Both the position numbers and the translations under genes were made by a program. Positions 21,359 through 31,400 of a stretch of DNA of 64,000 bases are shown here, piece after piece; within the stretch, counting starts at the first letter, position 1; each line of letters starts with the position of its first letter. The notes beneath the pieces are model-generated. The model was not told the origin of the DNA, ran no database searches, and worked only from the letters and a program-made list of their open reading frames with translations. The DNA is taken from the NCBI GenBank assembly GCA_012845835.1, contig JABAKD010000017.1:4834867-4898866 (forward strand), written 5' to 3'. The DNA comes from Undaria pinnatifida (taxonomy: Eukaryota; Sar; Phaeophyceae; Laminariales; Alariaceae).

Positions 21359-22339
21359 CAGCAGTATATTTTGAAGCGCCACAACCGGGGTACGCTATTG
21401 AATGACCTGTTACAGCGCAGTATATAGCCGTGAGCGCGGCGGTTGCCCCGGTCGCCACTCATTGTGATTCACAATGTATCGGACTCGTTCTACGGTCTAG
21501 CCCCCCCAACGTCTCCTTAACGAAATCGCCAACTTCAAAACCAGCGCCCGGTCGTATATCCTAATTCCGTTGTCCCTGGGCACCCCGACGTCATCGATCG
21601 AGAGACCTGTGCACACGGGATAATATATGGACAATTTTGTTCAAAGAGTATCCTTCCTTGTGTCGAGCAGCCGTGATATGTTTGATAAAGAAAATCGCTG
21701 GTTTTTGGGGCTATCGTAGAATCACTCATCGCCTCTACCGATGATGGCTTTTTCGATTATTCGTATTTCCCTTAGAGCTACGACAGATGATTTCCTCGGG
21801 AAAGTTGGCCCAGTGAGGACAGGTAGGTGCTATGCAGCTCCTTCACTTCAAGCTGACCCCCCCCCGAGCGGGTGAGCCTTTACCCAGTGCCCGGTACTAG
21901 TGGAAGGCTTACTTACCGAGGCAGTCGGTGATATTAATGATACGATCCGGGGTTTGATGGAATGATGCTGCCGGCGTATGTGGCCGAGGCGAGCATGTGA
22001 CAACATAGGTACGGCTCACTCGTGTATGTGCGTGCGAGGGTCTGTGGCAGAACGGTACGAACCGCGTGGTTTATACGTGGGCCTTCGACAATCAATCAGG
22101 TACTGGCTTCTGCGCGTGTTTTGTGGTAGTGCGATATATGCTACAGATAACTTCTCTCGTTACCGATCATTGGTATAGCCGCGCGTATACGTAGTGCAGG
22201 CGTTAACAGCGATGATAATGCGAACACGTTTGCGGAACAACATTTTCTTTCGAAAAATTCGAATGGATCGTAAAGGTTTGTTGATGACCATCACTCAGAA
22301 CACGGCATATTGGCATCAACTCGCGGTTTCCACAGTACA
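21359..22339. other. Non-coding; diverged repeat and C-rich patch
   Basis: The 21490-21600 part resembles 7430-7560 (GTTCTACGGT, GACGTCATCGATCG). No gene is recognisable up to the transposon boundary. Confidence 0.4.
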
Positions 22340-23653
22340 GTAGGTGGGCCTATATAGTGCGGGTTATATAGTGCGCCCCTGCCGGTATAGTTCGGGTGAA
22401 ATCGCTTGGCACATAATTCGGGCCTATATAGTGCGCATGCCGCACAATAGGGGCACATGTCTATATGATGCGGATTTGGACCACCTCACACCCGATATAG
22501 TGCGGGTCTGACGTCACCCCGCCTTAGATCATGGGGTCAAACTGACCACAAACCCGCAGTGCTGCGGTACAGCAGTAGAGTACTACGGCTGTACAGTACC
22601 CCTACCACCCGGCGGACCCTACTGGCAACACGAACAGCAGTGTAGAGGCTCACAATGCCGTGTGCAGCAGGCGAACTCTGCCATGTTCCCCATCTGGAGA
22701 ATGAGGACGACGACGACGTCGAAGGCGTTTGCACCGAGCCACCGTCGTATGCGGAAGTTCTCCAGCACTTCGCCGCCCTGGAAAACTACGCAGAAGCGTC
22801 CGGCATCAATGAGGCCGGCCATTTGCTCCAGAGGGCACGGATGTTGATGATTGCAGAGCATGCATCGCGGCCATCTCGCCAGACTGATGTCCGGGGGTAT
22901 TTTGACACGTGAAACGATTGGCGTTGTTCGTTTTTTTTGGGGGGGGGGGTGGGTGAGGCGCGGGTCTACGGAGTGCCTGACTTTCATGTGGTGAAGTGAC
23001 TCGTACGAAGTACAGTAAGTCAAAGGTTGGCGCGTTTTACTTGTTCGTGCATTAAAACCAAGCCCAAGGGTATGTGTGGTGTTGCGTTGTTGCGGATTTT
23101 CTCGTAGCCACAAAGGTAGAGCGTACGAGAAGTACGAGTAGAGACGTATGTTTGTTGTTGTTCCAGTTTCCCGCTTTTTTTTCCTGAGAGGATGTCACCG
23201 TTTGGCACGTTTATGTTTCGTTTGCAGAGCTTGCATTTAGTAGTCAATCCATTCCTCTACGAACTTAATAAATTTCATCTCAACCAACGATGGGACTTCG
23301 CACACACAGACGGGTGGTGCACTCACACGTGCGAGCGCGTCGTCATGAGCAACCACGCTGTACCCGGGTGCAGCAGGCCTATTCAACGCTGCAAGAGGCT
23401 GTCCTCTTCTCACCACGTACAGATGCAGGTATCGACTGCTTGTTCACCTTCGTACACATTGCCGTTGGCTTTGTTCTGTGCATTAAACAAGTGAAATCGC
23501 GAAAAGAGCGCTAACCCGCACTATTGAGTTGATTTTAGTCGCGAATTGTGCGGGTACCCGCACTATAAAGGCCAGAAATCATATAGTGCGCGAGGTCGAT
23601 ATAGTGCGGGTACGGAGCCGTGTCACATACCCGCACTATATAGGCCCACCTAC
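22340..23653. mobile_element. Pogo-like DNA transposon, internally deleted
   Basis: A perfect 25-bp inverted repeat bounds the element: 22340-22364 reads GTAGGTGGGCC then TATATAGTGCGGGT, and 23629-23653 is its exact reverse complement. The ends fit insertion at TA, the target of Tc1/mariner and pogo elements. Both subterminal regions hold repeated copies of a TATAGTGCGGG-type motif in both orientations. The centre keeps one open frame, 22655-22912, resembling a transposase C-terminus. At 1.3 kb it is too short for a full transposase, so it is non-autonomous. Confidence 0.85.
22655..22912 (+). pseudogene. Pogo-like transposase C-terminal fragment
   Basis: 85 codons from an ATG that follows an in-frame TAG 12 bases upstream. 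An acidic stretch (EDDDD) is followed by a helical segment (SYAEVLQHFAALENYAEASG, then an amphipathic HLLQRARMLM helix) and a basic tail ending RQTDVRGYF. The ending fits the PCNA-interaction consensus Q-x-x-[VIL]-x-x-[FY]-[FY] (Gln codon 22880-22882, Phe 22901-22903). PIP-type motifs are reported in pogo transposases, which supports the family. The DNA-binding and DDE catalytic domains are absent, so the product cannot catalyse transposition. It could only matter as a DNA- or PCNA-binding fragment if expressed. Confidence 0.6.
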
Positions 23654-23705
23654 GTATTTATTTTCCAGAGCTCCAGGTATTATATATACGATATACAAGG
23701 GCTCC

Positions 23706-23737
23706 GCATGGGCGCCGGCATTCGCCGGCGCCCATGC
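23706..23737. other. Perfect 14-bp hairpin
   Basis: GCATGGGCGCCGGC, loop ATTC, then the exact complement. It is GC-rich in an AT-rich setting, 52 bp right of the pogo-like terminus. No U run follows, so it is not a simple terminator. Function unknown. Confidence 0.85.
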
Positions 23738-24730
23738 TTCGGGAAGGGCAGGGCAGCACTTCCACTTAAGGTGTAGATGTCCGATTTGGCATGCATTGAA
23801 CTTTAAAGTGATGCCAAGAGTTTCATACGAACATGGGATTCTGAAAGCCATGCCTTGACAAAAGAAAAAACGTGATATTATACAATAAAGAAGGCAAGGA
23901 TAGGCGAAACAAACTATTAAATGCGCCGTCAAGTAAAAGTTGGCGTCTATCAAACAAAAATACCGAAAAGAGTATTATTGAGAACCTGCGTCGCCTCTAG
24001 GCGAAACAAAAGAGGCCTTGGCATTAATGAAGAGACTGCGCAGCTGTCCCCGTGGCAATGGAGGTTCGAAGTCGACAGGATGCAAAGTCGGTTTGCATCA
24101 AACGTCGACACGAGGACATGTCAGCCGGCGAGGTTTTGGAAGAAGATTGCTTTGTTTGTTACGTGAAGGCTGTCGCATTGATTGGTCTGCGTGGTCGCGG
24201 GCGAGGAGGAAAACGTAGAAGAGGAGGGCGATCTCTCGGTGAGGCGGCGCTGTCTAAGATTGGTGCAGGGGTGGCTTTGCTCGTACGAGAGGTTGGCGTA
24301 GCGCTTCTTCTCCGTTTATTCTCGAAGGCGGGATATGTGTGTCTGCTGTCTTTTCTTCGTGGGGGCTTTCACGTTGTCGAAATTGGACGCGTCCCCTCAA
24401 TGCATAATACCCGGAGTGTCTGTACCATGACGACTGCTGATAGCGCCGTGCGTAATTCCTAGAGACTGACATATTATTTACTGGTGGTAGTAATAATATA
24501 CCTTTGCAACATTTTTTTTCTTCATCCCATTTATTATCCCCGCACCACTCTCGCGCTCCCTCCCAGTAGTAACTCAGATCCGGGGTCAATAGCGGGCCCT
24601 CCTCCTCCCTCCCCACTTCGGCACGTGCTTTCATTTTTACCGCCAGGAGAATCCAGCATTTTCTTCCCTCGTCGACTCGCGTCGAACCAACCCACGCTGC
24701 TAGGCGCTCTCAGCAGTTGATTGATGCCTG
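23738..24730. other. No confident gene
   Basis: Open frames at 24052-24462 and 24254-24634 (opposite strands) are basic or low-complexity and show no domain. Nothing else seen. Confidence 0.35.
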
Positions 24731-24863
24731 TTTTTTTTTTTTTTGCTTTTTTGCAAATAAAGTCAAATCTCATCGTGGTGGGTGTCGAACTCAAGGACAA
24801 CCAAACGTTAGAAGTATTCGAAGGTAAAACCACTTTTAATAGACCACCGGGGCGGCCGGCTGA
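24731..24863 (-). repeat. tRNA-derived SINE with poly-A tail
   Basis: On the minus strand the unit starts GCCGGCCGCCCCGGTGG (the head shared with 18685-18765), has an A-box-like TGGTCTATTAAAAGTGG, a B-box-like GAGTTCGACACCC (forward 24780-24792) and ends in an A-rich tail (poly-T 24731-24744 on the plus strand). Head, split promoter and A tail in that order are the SINE pattern. It has diverged from the first copy after the head. Confidence 0.75.
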
Positions 24864-26208
24864 CAAATGATTAAAAAAAAACAGGATCTTTGCATAGAGA
24901 TTACATTCCTTCCCCCATATTGTATGATATTACGATGGTTGACGCGATATGTATGGAATAAAGCGCCAAATACCTAAAAATCAGCGTACGCGGAGTTTTA
25001 GATATCATGAATAACGAACCACTGCGATGGCAGAGCACGGCAAAGCATAGCGCGTCGCTCTGCTGAGCTAGCAGCGGTGCGCTGCTGAGCTGAGCCGCAG
25101 GGCATCGCAGGGCACTGCACGGCGCTTCGTTGCTGTAAGCTATAGCGCTGCGATGGGGTGCTGGGCGGTGTCGAGCTGATTAGCAGCAAGCCCAGATCTC
25201 AGTCGCTGAAGCTTCGTCAAGTACAAAACAAATGGTGCGAATCAAAGAAAAGCTAAAGCTGGACCGTTCCGCAACTAATTCACAGCTGTCAGGCGGCAAT
25301 TAGCGGCAGTAGGAAGTTCAACTTACTAGACAAAAAGGAAGAAAAAATCGCGAAAAAGTTCAAAATCGTGTTGGTAGAAAAACCAAGTTTGCAGGAAGCA
25401 GCTGAAAGGTCAAGAAACAGGCAATATTTCAGTTGTATCTGTTGTTGTTGTTGTCGTTCTCACATTACCTCGCATAATCAAGTCCGTGGTCACAGGACAG
25501 GCTCCAGTCACTCTGGAGCTGAGGAATACCCTAGGGGAAAAACACAAACCAAAGGTGGTACACGCATAAATCACAGCTGACGCAATTCATGCCTTCACCA
25601 GAAACATATAAAAGTAAAATCGGGAGTCAGTCTACAATGTGCCAGGTCCATACCGGTGCATACGTCTCATTACTCGCGCCTGGGAAAACCGACTATACCG
25701 CTTGCCAACAAGAAATACTACTACGTATATATTACACGTGGTATCTATCACTACGCATGCGCACAACAGACGCAAGTCAATTGGAAAAAAGAAACAAACA
25801 AAGAAGAGAAAGGAAAGGGAATGGGTGCATGGGGCCAAGAAAAAGAAAAGGTGAATATATTTTGGGGGGTCTACTGGCGAGTCTTGCCACCAGCACGATG
25901 CCACGTGGTTTTTCGACGATCTACAGCAGTACTCCGAACGACTTCCGATGCACCCACCGAAGCACGGACCACCGGACAATTACGCGACCGACAGCTGGCC
26001 GTGGTTGTCACGTGTCTCTGTGTTGGGGGCCCCTGTGCGCTGCCTCTTGTTGGCTCTTGTTTGGGTAAAACATGCGGTGTGCTCGATGGTCTCACGGCAC
26101 TAGAATCAGAACGTCCGCTCGTACGACGTATCATTCTTACAGGAAATAAATGTCACACGACCTGGTATTTTTTCTCCATCAATATGAACATAAAACGATT
26201 GTTATATA
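24864..26208. other. No confident gene; GCTG-rich patch
   Basis: A 160-bp patch at 25020-25190 is rich in GCTGAGC, GCGATGG and GCAGGGC words, possibly a decayed tandem repeat. Open frames at 25589-26267 overlap in several phases without a recognisable domain. Confidence 0.35.
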
Positions 26209-26423
26209 TTGGACAGAGTGATGCGTGTACGACTAAACTTGCCAACGGCACTCGTACTGCACTTTGAGCTATCTGCTGTGGTTCTGGTTGCTACTAGTTG
26301 CTGCTGTATGTGCTAGAAGTTTCGCCCTTCGGCTACTGCTGCTGCACCTGATGTTGTGTGTTTGCCAATGTTGTCAGTTGGCCTTCATGCTCGTCGTACA
26401 TACTGCTGTTCTCACCCAGTACG
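26209..26423 (+). repeat. 215-bp direct repeat, copy 1
   Basis: Runs from TTGGACAGAGTGATGCGTG to CACCCAGTACG and matches 26668-26886 in the same orientation with few substitutions and one 4-bp indel (TGCACC versus TGCATGCACC). Leu/Cys-rich ORFs appear in both copies but break at different places, so coding is doubtful. Confidence 0.92.
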
Positions 26424-26667
26424 TACGGGTTTCCTCGTACCTCGACGGCACGACGACGAGCTCAAAACAGAAGGGAGGTGACATGAAATGGCATGGACAA
26501 TGGCCACATAGAGGCGAGCACAGCGGGATAGTTCGCTGCGAATCAACCGCACTCGTTCATTCCTACAGCAGAGGCTGCCTGGAGTGTCAGCGGCCGTGCT
26601 AAAGCCAAGGCCAAAGGCCGAAGAGACGGCTCTTCTACGTGCTTGAGATGCTGTTATGTATAGACTA

Positions 26668-26886
26668 TTGGACAGAGTGATGCGTGTACGACTAAACTTG
26701 CCAACTGCACTCGTACTGCACTTTGAGCTATCTGCTGTGGTTCTGGTCGCTACTAGTTGCTGCAGTATGTGCTAGAAGTTTCGCCCTTCGGCTACTGCTG
26801 CTGCATGCACCTGATGTTGTGTGTTTGCCAATGCCGTCAGTTGGCGTTCATGCTCGTCGTACATACTGCTGTTCTCACCCGGTACG
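26668..26886 (+). repeat. 219-bp direct repeat, copy 2
   Basis: Second copy of the 26209-26423 repeat. The 244-bp spacer is not obviously repeated. The pair could be short terminal repeats of a tiny non-autonomous element or a tandem duplication with a diverged spacer. Confidence 0.92.
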
Positions 26887-28167
26887 CAAAATTCCAAACA
26901 TTATCACGTACCGTTTGGAAATGATGCCAATTTTGTAAATCATTCAGGCGTTGCAGCCATTAAGATTCAACAATTTTTCCAAAATTCCCCCTCGACACTC
27001 GCTCGTCTCGCTCGGCGCCCGTCCGCGTTCACGTCGATCATGTGCGGAACGGACGGCAGGGCGAGGGGCGTTGGAGCCGCCCCCCGAAGGCGGCGCTCGA
27101 ACCAAGTCATATTCGACTGAGAATTCCAGTTCCGCGAATTGCACACTTAGGCCGAGACAAAAAACTCCTGACCAAAGTCCATGACACCAAGGAATGGCTC
27201 TATATTCAAGGAATGATTTTATATATGTTTATACCGATGAGTTTCGACAAAATATTTGATCTCACAGCTGGAGTGTATTTTTTTTTTTATAGTATACCTC
27301 CCTATCCTCCGTAAAGACGCAGGACACAACCAGAAGAACGACAGCGGCGGTGACGGTCCTACTGCCACATGGCCATGAACAAAGTTGCTACTGATATTTC
27401 ACGCACATAGCCAAGCAATATACAAAACGAACAACGACAGGAAAAACATACAGGCACAAAAGATTTTCTCCACATGCCCCGCACGCTTGAATATATTACG
27501 AGGCACACAACCATCGTAATCGTCAGCGAAAATAAGACATTTGTACATCAAACCAAAACGAAACACGCGCACCTACAACAACATACCGTCTAAATATGGG
27601 TGAGGGGAGACTAGTGGTTCTTGTGGATGGGAGCCAGACGAATATCAGCTTCCATTATAAGGAAGACGTTCGGATCCTATCGAGGTTCTGGCCAACCTCA
27701 CCGGCCATGTTGGACACCGAGTGAGGAGGAAAACGCTGCCTTACTGAGCATCGTCCATTGCGAGAAGCTCGGGAAAAGTGTGGTCCGCAAAGGGGACATC
27801 GGCACACATATTCTCCTAATCCTGGCCAGATTAAGATAACGAAAAAGAAATCTGATCGTGTGTGACCTTTCAATCCCTGACTCGCATCAGGTGCTTCCGT
27901 GGTGGTTCCGTGGAAAGCGTGCAAAGTACGGTTGTGGACCGACCTCTTCTATAAAAATTCGTACTGTCCTTTGAAACTTCGCTACTATGTGAGAGCGAAC
28001 ATGTGCAACCTACAACAGTTAGTGTCACCTGGTTCGAAAAAATGAGCTCTTTCAACGCGTGGGAAATGACGCTCACCGCATTACCCTGCTCAAATCAACC
28101 AGTCGCTACCGAAAACGTCCTCTTCTCTCGCCCACAAAATTCTGGGGCCTTGCTAGTAATGTCCCAG
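26887..28167. other. Non-coding except a truncated repeat
   Basis: A GC-rich hairpin-like patch (GAGCCGCC ... GGCGGCGCTC) lies at 27070-27095. A 5'-truncated poly-C family tail is annotated separately at 27236-27291. No gene seen. Confidence 0.4.
27236..27291 (+). repeat. 5'-truncated poly-C family copy (3' end only)
   Basis: About 55 bp: GATGAGTTTCGACAAAA, ATTTGATCTCACAGCTGG, AGTGTATTTTTTTTTTT. The shortest copy in the window, with exactly the same 3' limit as the long ones. Confidence 0.88.
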
Positions 28168-28455
28168 GATGCGGTAGGGGGGGGTCACTTTTAGGGGCTT
28201 TTTTTTCGCAGTGTCTCGTGGTCACTCGCGCGAGATCGAGGATACGCTAGGTGCCTCGCCGTTTGTCCCTACCGGGTATGGGGCATCATACTCCCACGTG
28301 TAACTCGGTTCCTCACTGACGAAACGACTCTGCACTAGATGCTTGGCGCTGCAGCGTGGCTAACTATCGCATTGCACCAAGGAACATGGGGGGTGTCACT
28401 CGCGCGAGAGACCCCGGGCCACTGCAAAAAAACAAGGGACCCCCCTATCGCAGCA
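28168..28455. mobile_element. MITE-like element with ACTCGCGCGAGT subterminal motif
   Basis: The left end GATGCGGTAGGGGGG and right end CCCCCCTATCGCAGC are inverted repeats. Just inside both lie GCAGTG-type strings and the ACTCGCGCGAG palindrome (about 28223 and 28398). The roughly 288-bp length and absence of a gene fit a miniature inverted-repeat element of the 34473-34733 family. Confidence 0.68.
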
Positions 28456-31400
28456 TGATGCCACAAAAGGGACCCTCCGAACATTCCTTTGTGGCATCAA
28501 GTTATCGTGCTGTTTTGATTTGCGCGACAGGAAGTCGCAATGGAACGCGATCTATGCTGCGCCAAACATAAAGCGCCTTGAAAGCACTTTTTTCCCGGGA
28601 GAAACTCACTCGTGCGAGTGACTCAAACCCTGTCGCGAAAATGGGGGTATATCGTAACATGATCATAACACCCCCGCTAGAAACAAATCGAAACGTCGTT
28701 CTACTCGCACACGCTAACTTTGACCTGCGTTTTGCCACGTCTGTCGTTTTACGGCGCCTCCCCCCCGCCCAACTTGTGTCAACAATGAAATAACCGGTTT
28801 TCAGAACCAGGTCCCGTCCGCATCTCCCGAACAACGGTGTCCCCTGTCACCTCAACATCGTAGTTCCGTCGAGCGCTTTTTCTAAACAAGAATATGGGTG
28901 AAGATAGCATGTTTCCTCGGGTGGAACAGCCATTTAACGATCGCTGATGAAACCCGCATGTTTTAGGGTTGGGAAAGCGAGGACCCAGTCCGGAGTCAAA
29001 CTGTTTTTGGCCACTGGCAACTTCTTCTCTTTGGATCAAACGCCGCCAATGCAACAACTTTAAACCATGGCTAACATGCGTGGTTCATTACCAGGCACCT
29101 ACGGCCTTGTGCCGCTCACCTCCGGCCTTTGTCAGATGACGTTTCTTGGTTTGTCGGAGACGGTTGATCAAGGAAGAGAATCGGTCATCAGGAACAAGAT
29201 TCGAGCAGAACCAGGCGAAACAGGTGAACGTTTACGCGCTTCAACAGTATTAAATTTTGCAAGTCGTTTGCCTGCGTATCAGACGGCAATCATTTGCGTC
29301 AACCTTAACGTGAATATACAGCAAACGTGTTTGTTAAGGCGGCGAGCAGGCAGGTGACGTCGATCATATGTCTGTACATGTGTACACGATACCTTTTCTT
29401 ATACAGCTTCCGGGCACACATACCCCATCAAAGGCCAAAACTTGGCATCTACCTGTGTGTGACGAAATGCACACGTGTAGTATTCAAACTTCATCGCAAT
29501 GCTCCAAAACCGAGATGGTACAACTAAGTCGTCAAGACGATACCGTTAGAAGCGTTATGCGAACAAACGCTCGACCCGGCGCAACGAAAATGCAACCGCT
29601 GGTTAAGGAAAATGTCACTTCACTGCTGTCGAGACTGCTGCAAAATGTGTTATATAAGGGGGGCTGCAGGGGGCGGATCCGCCAATGGCGGTGGGGCATT
29701 GATGTGTCTTGTCCGGCCTGGGTCGAGCGGCGCGTACATATCGATAATCGTAATGGAAACGTACGAATGTGTTCATGGAAATACGAATGCGTGCGTTAAG
29801 AGCAAGAAGTTTCTCATGTGTGCACCGGTAGAATGTTTCCTATACAATATCTGAGATCGCCGGGTCAGTCATGAATCCCGGGCCCTACTCCGGTATCAGT
29901 TTGGGGGGTGGATATATCTTGATAACGGTGTTTTACCGCGCACGACAGGTTCACACACGTGTTCCAGATAAGCAAATTACAGGTATATTCAATGTGAAAA
30001 CAAATACGAAGCCAAGATGGGGTCTCACGGTTGAGAAAGGGCGCGTCACACAACCTTCAGGTTATCCATCGGTTCCCGGACGAAGTCAATTTACGCTAGC
30101 ACCATAGGGCCTTTCATGGTATCATCCTCGTTTTTCATTGGGGGTCTTGGACTGTATTTTTTAACCGAAATAAAGATGTGGTACTTGTAGCCATTAATTG
30201 AAGTTTTCTCACGACGCCCTCCTTGCGCTAAAAAAAAAAACAGTAACCCGCACGTGCGAACCTCTTTGTGTCGGTCGCTGTGCTATCGTGACACGTGCCA
30301 TAAAAGGCGTAGCACTATCTGGACGAATCGTGTCCCTTCTGACGGCGTTCTGAAAGCAACAAACTGCGCATGATAGCCAACACGGTTGACATACGACCAA
30401 TTGAGCTTTCTAGCGGTCGTTGGCGTATGACTGCGCCATGATGCTGTCTGTCGGGATGTATGGACTCTTCTTCCCAAAATGCGCCTTTAAGTGTTCAGTA
30501 CAAACGCCTCTAAATGACGAGGCTCTGAAATTTGTATGTGAACCCCCTGAAAGTAGTAAATGAAGGTTGCATTATGAGTTGTATACGGTGTTGACAACTG
30601 GTACCGCGCGGCCAAGTGTATAGCGTCCAGCATTTTATTCTGCTTGCCACTTGAATGCCTTCTTTTATGATAAAATGAGACATAACCCATGGATCAGTCT
30701 GAAAACCATGGCCCTTGGTGCACAGCGCGAAATTGGCACATAAAGTTGTTTTGCAGCATATTGCCGTGTTTCACCAACACGGCCAAAACACAGCATTACG
30801 ACACAACCCCCGTATTCCAACACTAATATGGTGTACGTGCGGCATCTAATCGCAATAATATTTGAGTTACACTACTCAGGCCATATGTGCAAATACAATT
30901 CACTAGATGTCGTTCCGATTGTGTCCAGACTGTAACACGAAGTGTTGGACGGGTCATAGAAACGAGTTAGTGGCCAACTAACTACGAAGTGTCGCATATA
31001 TATAGTCTCGGTCGATTAACGATTTCGATCAATTTAGCCTACAAGTCATGCGGCCGCTCTTCGTGTCTTCCCTTTCTCCTGGAACATGTCCAAGGACCAA
31101 AGTATGGCCCCCTTGCATTGGCGTTGTGCTTGATTGGTGTTCGGTCGCCCATTAAATTGACGAATTCATCAACTTAAAGGTGTGTTTTGAATAAGTATCT
31201 GGCCCACGGCTTTCGTCAGTAACAGTAAATATTGGGGTTTCACCGTTACCGTGAGGTTGGCATGAGCTTCAATGCGCTGCAGACTCTGTGTCGCGCGACA
31301 ATATATATCGCGCTTCGGCATCCGTTTCATCTAGCAGTGACCCTAGCACGAGGTGCGAATGTGCCAAGGGTCCAACCGACAGATATTTATAACTCTCCTT

